From positions 2,034,300 through 2,098,299 of the forward strand of contig OU452230.1 of the NCBI GenBank assembly GCA_911728455.2: a stretch of 64,000 bases of DNA, written 5' to 3'. This DNA is from Marthasterias glacialis (lineage: Eukaryota > Echinodermata > Asteroidea > Forcipulatida > Asteriidae). The notes under the pieces were generated by a model. That model was given only the letters and a program-made list of their open reading frames with translations. It did not search any database and was not told where the DNA came from. Below, piece by piece: positions 36,701-48,700 of the stretch (position 1 is its first letter; each line of letters begins with the position of its first letter). A program made the translations under genes and the position numbers.

Positions 36701-39700
36701 GCTGGATGAAGTTCAGACTATTTGTCCTTTATTCTAGTGTTGAGTAAGACTTGAATCTTTGGTCACTGTGAAGAATTAACGACAGGTGTATGGCAGATTT
36801 CATTTTCTTGTGCCTGGTTTTCTAATAATGACCCCCCCCCCCCTCCAGCCCATCCATTGAACATCACAATCAAGATGCCCTTGAACTTCAACTAAATCAA
36901 GATAGATCATTTTTCTGCCCAAAGGAAATATTCTCACAGACAGTTGGAGTTTCGCTTTGGATTCGCAGTGAGGGAAAGTATGACAATATCTTTATGGACG
37001 AGTTTAAACACGCTGGTGGCAAATGGCTGGAAGAATGATGAGTCCCTTGTTGACGATGCCTCTCCTTCTCCACCTTGCAGACAGTCTGGTTAATGTTTCC
37101 TTTCAAGTCTGAGAATGTGCAGTTTGAAAGAAGAAGAAAAATTGGCTGTGCCTCGGAGAGATCATAAAGTGCAGTCCTCTAAAGGGACTCATATCACAGT
37201 TCCCTGAGCTGTTGTTTGGAGATATTCATGCCTACAAATGAACACCCCTCTTCTTGCAACCATGGATCCATGACATTCAAGTCTTGAAATTGTTTTGTAT
37301 ATCGTACTAAGCTATTTTGTCAGGAAACACTGGCGTGTTTAATCTCTGCCCCATTGTCCTGCGCTAGCTACATAACTCCCATCACTTTATAAATCAGGCA
37401 ATCCGTCACTTTCACGTTTCTAAAATTGAATTTGAATCAAGCTCTGGTCGGGCAGCGTTGTGGAATGAATTGCAGGTTTACTCTTTGGCTGTTGTTGGAC
37501 ACCCCATCTCATCCCTGGCCGTCATTCCGTGGCACGTAACAGTTAAGTGATTTTATTGATTCGCCTGAGCAGCGAAGGAAAAAGAGAAAGAAAGAATGAA
37601 GCCCATCAATACAGCGAAAGAGAAGCGGCGGAACATTTCCTGCCTTTGCCCTCGTGAAATAGGGATACTGAAATGTGGGGGTAATGTCACATTAACAGTT
37701 TGCTGCTTTTGTTAGTCCACGAGGAGTTTAAAGGGGTAGTTTGACGTTCTCCCCCCCATGAATAATCTTATGGTTCATGTTCATAAACTAAACAACAATT
37801 TACAATGCGTGAAGAGGAAGGCAAAAGAAATGCTAAACCTAAAATAGAGACTGGATTGACAAGGTGTCTCATAATTTTGGAACTTATCAAATGTGTATTT
37901 AGTCCCCTCTATAATTGATAGAGAAGATACTGACGGGACCTCTGTAAACAGACATATTGATAGGCCAAGAAAGAAGTTACTTTTTCCGTAACGATTTGCA
38001 CTTCATTACAGAAGAAACAAGAAAGTTGCTTCATACAAGGTTTTAGTTGTTGTTTTTTTGTTTTCTTTTGGAGGGAGGATTGTTGGATCATTTAAGCATG
38101 CATAATCATGTACTCACAGTATGCAATGAATATTTATGTTGCAGGTGTGTGATTTCTAAGGATTTTTTCCTGATTTCAGGATTTTCTCAAAATCTGAGCC
38201 TTTCTACTTTCTTGAAAGAAGTATCTGAAGTAGCCACCAAATAATAGAAATACATGTAATAGTCCACATTGTGTCCAAACCTTTAGTTTTGTCTTTCTGG
38301 TGATGCACAGAGTCTGTAAACCTCCTGAATTGTAACATTGGGGAGGTTCTGGGCCTAGAAGAAGGGGGAACTCCTAGGCCCGTACTTGATGCCTGTAAGC
38401 CATATTTTAGGAATTCTCACATTCATCAAATCTCATCCCTGGTACATTTCACCCTACTGTATGATTCCCTGAGAAGGAGCCCGGATCCTACCCAACACCT
38501 GTCTTATCAGGTAATTTTCAAATTCCTCCCCACCCGAAGGGTAAAAGTGCTATGACATTTTCGTGTTTAACATGTACCTGTACGTCCACCCTATGAGCTA
38601 TACTGAAATATTGATGCTGCTGATTACATCCGAGGGAAGCATGTGTGAACATGTGCTCCGAGGAGTGTGAAGGAGAGACAGAAGCACCGATTGGTACAAA
38701 GAGAACCTTGTTTACGGATCTTGTGGCACGCGATGGCATCAGTCGGGTTTGGTGATGACCAAGCTGGGCCCAATTTCATAGAGCTGCTTAAGCACAAAAA
38801 GTAGCTAAGCACAAACAAAATTATGCTTACCAGAATAAGGTTACCGGCCAAACTACCATGGCACATGTACAATTTGTGACTGGTATCTTGCTCTTTTCTG
38901 CTTAGCAGACAATTTTTAAGCTATATTTTGTGCTTAAGCAGCTCTATGAAATTGGGTCCTGTGCTTGTTGCCCTCTTGCACTGACATCACACACGGCTAC
39001 TGTCTGCCCATAGTCTGCCATTTTGGGAGTCAAATTGCATATCGAAGGGCCTTTTCAAAACCTCGGATTTGGCTCTGGCTCTGGCTTAGGCTTTGTCAGT
39101 CATTTGGAAAATGTGAGCGTTTTGGTACAGGGCTTCAAACAGGCGGACAGGGCTTAACCCGATGCTGAAGCCAAAGCCAGGGTTTCGTAAAGATACGGTG
39201 TGGGTCTCACCAAGCACATATTGCCCAAGATGCATAGTGACTCACAGGGAATCTGACTCCTCGGCTTAGGCTTTGCTTAGGCTTCAAAATGGCACAACCA
39301 AGATTTATTGTTGGTGGTGTCAGCAGGTGAATTGGGTCACTTGGTGGAGTTGTTTGCCGACCTTATGCTGGTGTGCTTGGCAAGACTCAAGAAAGGGAAA
39401 AGCAGGTCTGATTGCTTCGTTCTTGAAAGGGCAAGGGCACCAAGGCATTTTTTTTCTTAATTAAGAGCTCCTCTATGAGGAAATTGTAACTTTCTAATGG
39501 AACCTTTCAAGGGCACCAAGGCAATGAATGGAGGCAACGGAGGCAATTGCCTCCATGAAGTATTAGGCCTGGAAATGTCTTTGTGTTGCGTTGACATGAT
39601 GTGAGTATCGCTGTGGACTTGCTCATTTTAAACTCTGCTGTGAGGTATCATAGTAAAATTTCTAAACCAAAACATTTACATTACGACGTTTGTTTTCACA

Positions 39701-42700
39701 TAGTGTTTTGACAAAAGTGATTTAATGTTGAACTATTTTTCAAACTGCAGTTTAGGAGATGGCTTACTACTTTCTGGCGTGGATTTACATGGGAGGCAAC
39801 AGAGGCCATGGCCTCTGTTGCCCTTGTCTTGGCTTTGGTGCCCCTTCAAAAGTCTCGCATTGACCTGAAGATTTTCCAATGGAAGTGCCCTTTCGCAAAA
39901 TGAAAATGGCCTTGCCCTCTCAACGATGAAATTCCAGACCTGTACTTTGTCTTGATAAATTTTGACTACCATAGTAAAGCCGACTTCTTCAGTCATAGGA
40001 CTGACAATTTGATTCAGTCATGCAAATGTTTTTATTGAGTAAATAATGGTCCAAACTAACATGTACATGTTCGTCACTTTGTGATAACAACAGAAATGAG
40101 ACCTGCCAAAGCAATGCATCTTTTTGGGGGGATTTATCATTTTGTGAAAACGGTAAATTTGAATAGGTCACCGGATTTGTCACTTTATGAAAACTCCAAA
40201 ATCATACGATGCATGTTTGGCACCATGCAAGTGCTATGTACTTCAATGTATTAATTGGTGAACCATGACTCGTCACTCTGTGAAAACACAAAAATTGCAA
40301 AGCTGGTGTTTCGCCGGTCATGCTAATTAGTGTAGAACTGAAACTGTTGCGTGGTGGTTCATGAAACTTTGTGAAAATTTTAACAGCAATAAATGTATTA
40401 AATACTACACCACAAGGGAAACTGACTGGGTGAATTTGAATTCAATGGTGGGGCAAACAAAGAAAAATTGACTGGAATGGGATTTGAACCAGCGACTCCT
40501 GGATTTATGTACCGGTGCTCTACCAACTGAGCTGTTCAACCCTGATGTTGGTGGTCTCCCTATTTTGTCAATCTCTTTTTTTTAAGAATTTGTAATAAAT
40601 GAAAAATGTACCTTTCTTTCGTTTAACTTTGTTTATGATTTCGCCAATTCGTGAAAATGGCGATAACTTACGAATGAAATTCCAAAAAGTATGTTATGTA
40701 AAACCTGATATGTTCTTTCATTAAAAAGACATGTGATGCTACATGTACATATGGATACCTGATGGGTAATGTTTTCAAAAGACATGTCATGCTACGTTAC
40801 CTGACACTTTTTCGAACAGATGGACTGGTTCTCTCACATCTGGGCCTTATTTCATAGAGAAATTTATTGGTAACAAAATGTGTTTGCTTGCTATAAAGTA
40901 GCCGAAAAATGCACGAGAGCAAAATAGTACTTCAGGGATAATCAAGACGATTTGACCAGTGGATTTGCATTGCTGCGCGCCTCTCATCTGCACACCAGAA
41001 CTCTCATCTCATCTGCTCACCAACAGTGGCGTGTCGTGGCTGAGTGGTCTAGAGCACCGGATTCAAGCCCTGGTGTTTCTGATCAGCAGAGTGTGGGTTA
41101 GAGTCCCGGTCATGACACTTGTGTCCTTAAGCAAGACGCTTGACCATTATTGCTTCGTCCTTCGGATTGGACGTAAAGCCGTAGGTCCCGTGTGTTGTGT
41201 AATGCACGTTAAAGAACCCAGTGACACTTATCGCTAAGTGAAGGGGTTTGCCCCGGTGTTTCTGGCAGTGGCTGTTGAATGCGCCCCAGCACCTTGTAAA
41301 CTTTTATAAGGCGCTACATATATGGGTCTCATAATTCAAAAACTTCAAAAACCTGTCGTAAAAAACTGACAATAATCTGTCAAGCGCTGTGTGCTTTGTA
41401 GAGCGCCATATAAATGAAAATTATTATTATTATTATTATTATTAACTGGGCCCAATTTCATGCTTAAAGCAGAAAATATCGCTGGAAAATTTTCTGCTAA
41501 GCAAAAAAAAGCAGGATACCAGTCACAGATTGTACATGTGACATGGTATTTTGGCTGGTAACCTTATTCTGGTAAGTATGATTCTGTTGTACTTAGCTAC
41601 GTTTGTGCTTAAGCAGCTCTATGAAATTGGGCCCTGGCAAGGTAGTTAAACTTTTGCTCTAGCTTATGGTCAATATTGTTTATGAAACTATATAAATTGT
41701 GCCAAGTACTGGTCTGTTAGGAGGAAATGTCTGCTTGCAGGTTTTGGGTGATTGGTACCTGGTTAGTCTTGACATTAATCATTAATCAGTCAAGTTGGCA
41801 CTTCAGATGGAATGGACAGGGTGAGTGGGAAATAGTCTGGTCCTTTCTCTCATGTACATGTAACTCAAAAGCTCCCAAAACTGGAACTATTTTCCTGGCT
41901 ACATTATTCTCGACGCTCTACCGTGGCAGGCCTTGATTTCCACGAAAGCCGCAGAGGCCAATGCCATGGCCCCAGTTGACCTGGTCTTGGCCTTGGTGCA
42001 TCTTCAGAAGTTTCCCATAGACCTTAACAATTTCCAAAGTGCTCATTGCAAAATGAAAATGGTCTGCCCTCTCAAAGATGTTATTCCACTAGACTGCCCT
42101 GTTGCCCTGGTCTTGGCCTTGGTGCCCCTTCAGAAGTTTCCCATAGACCTTAAAAAAGTTCCAAAGTGCTCATTGCAAAATGAAAATGGGCTGCCCTCTC
42201 AAAGATGTTATTGCACTAGTTTGCCGCGGGCCCTTATCATTGTATACTTGGAAGTTTTATTACTTTGTTTTGACTTCTAAAAACGACTTAGCCGTAGACA
42301 GTCAGAAGTGTTGTTACAATATTAATGTTGAGATAGACGTGGCTACTTCCACCAAAGATTTATTCCCGGAAGGAAATGAGACCTCATTCTTTTTTATCCG
42401 CAAGGGAAATAACGTCATAATCATAACTGTAATTGAATGAGATAGAATTAAGGAACAACTAGACAGTGAACTACATCTACTGTGTAGATGTAGATGTAAG
42501 TTAATCCTGCCAGGTTTGGCTTCATTTCCTCCTGTGCATAAATTGTATGTAAGTGTTTGCTTTATCATGGGTGTACTTGAAGATTTCTATTTGGCTTTTT
42601 TTTTATCCTACACAAGTTGGTTTCAATTCCCAAGTCGTCCATTGTAAGCCAGTAGTCCAGCTGCCAAAATGTGTTTTTTAATGCCTTATCGACAAACTTG

Positions 42701-45700
42701 ACTTTGTCATGCATGTGACCTTTGACCCACAGTGTCTAGCCCCCCCCCCCCCCCCCCCGAAACAGTTCGGGGCATTTTCTTTCTTCACTGTGGGTGTGCC
42801 CTTTTCATGGTGGTTGAAATAAATGATACATGTATAAAATGTGCATAAAACATGATTGAGCATGTACACCCACCTATTGAATGCATAGTCAGTGTGTCTG
42901 TTGGGTATTGTGTAACAGTCCCAATGGCGACACTATTTTGTACTGGGTGAACAAGAGAGTTTTGAAGGATTACCAACCCCACTCAAGCGTTGCTAGTTGT
43001 TCCTATTAAACTGTACAAATGTATATTTTCAGAGGTGTCAATCTGCTTGCATACAATACATGAAGGTTGTGGGTTTGTACATGCTATTTGCTATTTTATG
43101 TTTTAACAAACTGGTCCAAAACTCTGGAATAAACTTCCGAATCTTGCCAGGGGACGCAACATCTCTGAATACATTGAAGACACTTCTGAAAGCCTATTTG
43201 TTTCAGGAGGCCTACCATCAATGACTTATAACTCCTGTGCCCCAGTGCCCTTGAATTGCAAACCTTTGAGTTAGGCACTTTATAAATTCTGACTGATTGA
43301 TTGATTGATTGATTGATTGAAATTGTTTTCCTTTTTTTTCTGCAAAGTGATGATGTATCAGGAAGAGTGTGTGTAGGACTGAAAATTACATACCTCTAAT
43401 AATTTCATAAAAAAGTATTTATAAGATTAATAAAACTTCCAACTGGTGCCCCCCTCCCGAACAAAGATATTGACAATTTAGGGAGAACACCAACGGGCGA
43501 GGTTGGTAGAGCACCGAACACCATCACATAGATCCTTGGGTCATAGTGTTCACATCCCGTTCTAGTCAAATTTTCTTTGTTCACCCAAAAGTGATTTGTA
43601 CGTACCCTGTCAGTTTCCCTTGTGGCTTTAAAAAAGAAAAAAGTCTTAAAATGTACTTTTGTAAGTATTTTCACATTGTCAGTTTCACAGTCAACTGGTT
43701 TTTGTCGTTCAGCGTGGGAATTTCTTGTACGTGTATTTGAGGTGACCCACCCTATCAATAGACCAATTCATAAATTCCGCTCCAGTAACTTAAATGGCTT
43801 TAAGAGGTAAGCAAAATACAACCATTATGGTAGGAACTGTGTTTCATTTCAGATACTACAACTGCCTACATGTAATTGTCAGGTTCTAAAGAGATCTCAT
43901 GTACAGTTGTAGATGGTTGAAAGGAAAGAAATAGTTTCAGTACAAATTGGTGTGATCGTTTTCAAAGGCAAGGGTGAATTCTAGGCCTACCCAGGTGGAA
44001 AACCTGAAATGGGATTTGCCTTGGCGTGCTGGGTTTGCACCGACCGGTCCCCACTGCAGACTGTAGACCGACTACTGTGTGTGTAGCTAGTACAAGCAGC
44101 GGTGGGCTCCTATGTTTAAAAATGTATATATAAACATAAATAGTCGTCTGGTATGATTTATGTATGTGGGCTGCACTCTTTGAGCAGGAGGTCAGCGTTT
44201 TACATGTTTATTTTCTGTTGTGTACATGTATGTGAGTAAAGGTTAGTATTATGAGCATTACTTTGTGCTTGCTGAATGAGCGGGCGTTTTGTGTAAGTTG
44301 ACATCTCGTAGATCGGGGTAAAGTGTACAAATGTGCATTGTGTGAATTGGCAGAACTAGGCAAGGGGGCCTTCATGAACCGTTCACCATGTACTCGGATA
44401 TCCAGTGTCTATGTTTGGGATTAATATATACTTGAAAAAAAAAAAAAAAAAAAAAAATTCTACTGCGATTCTATCGCTCTTTTCCCATTATGATTGTTTG
44501 ATTGGATTTTTAAATTGGAGATCTGAGCTGAATGCACACTTTTGTCTTAATTTCTTACTTCTTTCTTATTTTTACATCATACTGGTTTGCTTCCTGCTAG
44601 ACCCGTTGGGGTCTTTTATACTATATTTATTATTTTATCGGATATCTCTCTGTTGCCATTTTTAAAATTTGTAATTATTAGTATCTGGCCTTTTGCCCTT
44701 TTTAGATTATGTAATTTCTAATGTAGATATTCAATGTTTTTACTGAGCTGTCAACTAGACAATTTTTCTTTGTGGATAAAAAAGAAATAATAATAATAAT
44801 AATTTACATGTCTATCTCTTTGTATATGTAAGTAGACAAAACCATTTATACAAGTTTATTTTACAAAAGAGGATATATTGTTTAACTTGCTGCTGACACG
44901 TACAACTGCTCATGAATGATAACGTTTAACCAATTCACAAGTCCAAGGGTTATTGTGTTGGTTGAAATTTCACCAAATGTGCTGATGTTATTGATTAAGG
45001 ATTGTTGTCAAAAGTGTGTTTAATTCATAACTAGGGGATTGGAAGTAAAGCACTTAACAAAAAAATGTTAAAGTAAAATATAGGATTGGTACAGCTGATA
45101 GTGCAGTGTTCTTACCTTGTGTGATTCAATATTTATACATGGAAAAGCAAACCTGTGAAAATTTGAGCTCAATCTGTCATCTGAGTCAGGACAAAACAGT
45201 GAGCAACCATGCACACTTTTATGTTACTAAAAAAAAATTTTTTTTTTTTTCAATGAATACCAGTTCTGTATTCTACCTTTAATTCATCGTACACTCTCCC
45301 TACCATGAAACCAGCTGGCATGCAACTTCTCTGCATATCAGTCGATTTCTTGGATATTTGTGCTATCAAAAACCTAAACACTGTACAGCTATTTCTGTCC
45401 CAGACGCTTCTTTTTTTTGGGGGGGGGGGTTTGGTAATTATAAGTTGCAGGTCTGTACCAGCACCACTTACAAGGTACCACCTGCTCCCAGAGAACAACA
45501 TCCATTGACCTCACAACAATCTGCCCTACACCATAGCCCACATGATTGGCACATTGTGCACCAAGGATATTTAGTGCATAATTTGTAACCTTAGTGACAG
45601 TATTATGTTAATCACACCCCTCTTGAAATGTTCAAGTGGGACTTAAATGGCGGATTACATGTAGGTAGAGTTTTCCTTCTGGTGGGATGGATGGTGTGTA

Positions 45701-48700
45701 AATGTTATGAGGACAACCCACAACAGACCATTTTAATAGACCAGAAATTCTCGATTAGATTTGACTTCTGGTTTTCCCCTCAAGCTATCCCGTTCCAATA
45801 TCCGACATCCCGATGTGGTCCATGTTCCACGAAACAGAGTCAGTGCAACACAAACTGGGTTTATTCACGGGTTAACTTCATCCATAGAGAAAGGAACAGG
45901 ATCCTTTCTCTATGCTTCATACAATTCTGTTTCTAACTCCAATCCCAGTATTGATGTTTTTCGTTGGTCTTTATTTAGTTTTTAAATCACCTGTCAGCCA
46001 TACTTTAAAAAGGTCTCCTTCTCCCCTTTAAAGCCTCAGCTCAACATTGGTAAACTGACTGTAAATGCTTCCATTCTTTGCACAAATCGAGATATTTGTA
46101 ATAAAACCAACCTGTGAAAATGTCAGCTCATTTCGTTGTTTTAGTTGCGAGAAAACGGTAAAAATGCATTCAGCATTTTTGTACGCAGAGTGTTCGTCTC
46201 ACTGAGACGAAAACTAATTTTGGATCTTATTTCATTTGTTACTTAAAAACGATAACACTTCAGGCAGAAATATTTCAGGGAAAGTTTTCTACCATCAAAT
46301 CTTTGTACTATGTAAGGTATATATGTAAATCTGTTAACATTTATGTTTTTCTTCCTTACCAATGTTGAGCTGGGGCTTTAAATAGCCAGCACGGCCAGCA
46401 AGAAGGAAAACAAATTACTGGTCCTCCAGAGAGTCTACTTTTGTGATTGAACAGTCGGGCCTAGAGTGAGCCTTTTATTCTCTTCTGTTTTATTGTCTTT
46501 TATTTGTTGTCTAAAATTGTTATCTTGCCTTTTTCGTTTTTTTATTGTTTATAACTAGAACGTTTACCCATCTGTTTCTGGCGCTTGCACTGTTAGATGT
46601 TGTACGAAATAAATAAGAAAATAAATGTGCATCGGGCATAAAGAATATTGTTTGTGTTTTACCCATACACCGATGAGTGTTAAGCACTGTATACTCAGTA
46701 TTTTTCTGAGTCCTGTGAAAAACGAAAATCCACAGGCATTGTTCGGTTGGGATTTGAACCCATGACCTTTGCAATTTTAGAGCAGATGTCTTACCACTAG
46801 ACCACCGAGCTTGCCCTGTAGCTAGAGGCAGTTCAAATCTCTTTTTTTTTTTAAAGCTGTGGGTACTGCGACGACTTTATAGATGTTAAATTTGCACTTT
46901 GGTCAGCATCATGTAGTATCCATTCTGCCTTTGAGCATCTGACCCATTAAAATATTTTGTCATGAACTCTTTTTCCTCAAGTAACAGATTTTGTAATCGT
47001 CCTGCGTTTACAAAATAAACGCCTTGTCTGGTTTCTACCGCCCTCGTTTAGAAGTGTCAACTCAAATAGTTTCCCCTCGTATTCTTTCATGATACATCCA
47101 ATTCTAAGTCACAGGAAAAGGAGAGCTGTATTTGTACATATTGCTATCTTTGAGAGTAAACAACCAGGAGAATTTCAGTAGTGTGACACTGTTACCAGTA
47201 ATTGTCTTTGACAGTTGCTTATCTTTGCGGCATTGGAAGCTAGGTTGCACTTTGGTTCGTCTTTGTTTGATAGGTCCGCGGGGTTACTCAAGGGAGGTTT
47301 TTTTTTTTGGGGGGGGGGGGAGGGAGGGTAGTGGGAGAAGGTTGGGATCTATGCCAACAACCATTGGACGCACATTGCAACACGGAGATAGGCTGAGCTG
47401 GATTAGCTCTGGCGTGATATTACGCATGTGGTGTGCAGTGGTTCTGCTGGCATGTCTAGCGGCCTGGAGGTTGTGTTACAGTAACAAAAGCTACTGGAAA
47501 TAGACTAGGTCGGAATAATGCTACAGTCAAGTCTTGCATCGTGGCTGTTTCATATGTCATGTAGACGGACAAGAGTTGCATTGTATATACACGCCGTCAG
47601 GATTACTGTCTTATGCGTCTTTTTTCCCCCTTTTTCTTTGAGAGGAGAGAGAACCTTCATGAATAACATGATATTGAAATGACACATTTTGGATGTAAAT
47701 TGAATTGGTCTTTGGCACTGTGATACTTGTGGGGCCTGAGTGAATATATTTGTGTCAATGAAAACAACACTCAAATTGAATGATATTAATTTTGTAATGT
47801 ATTTGTTTTCATGTTTATGTATGAGGAGATGAGTTTACCCTCAGGATTTCAGATCTGATTTATCATCTCCACGTAATGAATTGTCGCCGTCTGCTCCCTT
47901 AACACACGAGAAATTAATCAAACTCTACACTAAATTTATTCCTCGTCACTGCAGAGCCACCCCCAAGAGAGACACTGCTCCATTTTGCCACACGCCTCGG
48001 TCTTCCTCAATTTGCAGAGCACCTATTGGATAAGGCCGGCAGTGACATCGCCCTGAGGTTACCCAATCAGAACGGTGAATTGGCGGTGGCGCTTGCCAGG
48101 TCACACGGCTTAGACGACTTAGCAGATCGCATGAACGAGTGAGTGGTGTCTTTGTTTTTATACACTTGGAAGTTTCTCTCTTTTAGGGACGAGGCCATTT
48201 TTTGTTCTTTTGAAAAGTAAAGGGCACTTAGAAAAAATACCTAAACTTTTCACGGACTTCCTCGAAAGTGCATCAGGGTTCAACCCAAGAAATCCAGGGC
48301 CAGGGCCTCCCAGGCCTCCTTGTCCTCGATGGCCTCTTTATCAATTGCCCACCAGTAAGGAAAAAAAAAACAAACAGGATTTAAAGTCAATCTTTTACAT
48401 TGGGATTGTGCTGTCCTTGACATTTTCTTGATAACTGCCATGGTCCAGGGGAGATGTTGATGAAAAATGTACAAGTCGGGCAAGCAACATTTCACCCGTT
48501 CAGCTGATTTTCTCACTTGGTTTTTCAGCTGTGCCATTGAAAAGCACAATACAAAGTGTTGCTGTTTCTGGTACTTTCCCCTCTTTTTGTTTGACAGACT
48601 GCATTTGCATGCCTGACATGTATCTCAATGACATTGACCATTTTCAGTACGATTTACAGAAAGTTTTAAAGTCAGCAATATCAAATGTTTACATATATCT

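Larger units (their letters stand above)
26119..47954 (+). other. Intron 3 (21.8 kb)
   Basis: The longest intron visible, between the conserved N-terminal region and the ankyrin-like segment. It carries a diverged tandem repeat and a palindrome (26543-27798), a LINE fragment (28800-29212), and a minisatellite (29280-29479). It also carries at least five MITE-D, four MITE-F, two SINE-A, two SINE-B and one SINE-C copies, a second LINE end (43110-43320), and a TTAA-bounded element (46032-46377). In 30700-31530, 31640-33390, 33870-34330, 35100-36420, 36620-38760 and 47100-47940 I see no gene or repeat I can name. Confidence 0.8.

Noticed and set aside
41031..41118. tRNA-Leu gene
   Set aside because: The fold is tRNA-like but the stem has mismatches, and the head is fused to a SINE body that recurs at 15248 and 22600. 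It is a retroposon head, as are all A-box/B-box hits here.
45628..45985. Overlapping plus-strand frames of 102 and 74 codons
   Set aside because: No recognised domain. The stretch contains a 13-bp hairpin but nothing that supports a gene or a known transposon.
47132..47503. 123-codon plus-strand frame just upstream of exon 4
   Set aside because: It includes a T10G12 run and is not in a spliceable relation to exon 4. Exon 3 joins exon 4 with no missing residues.
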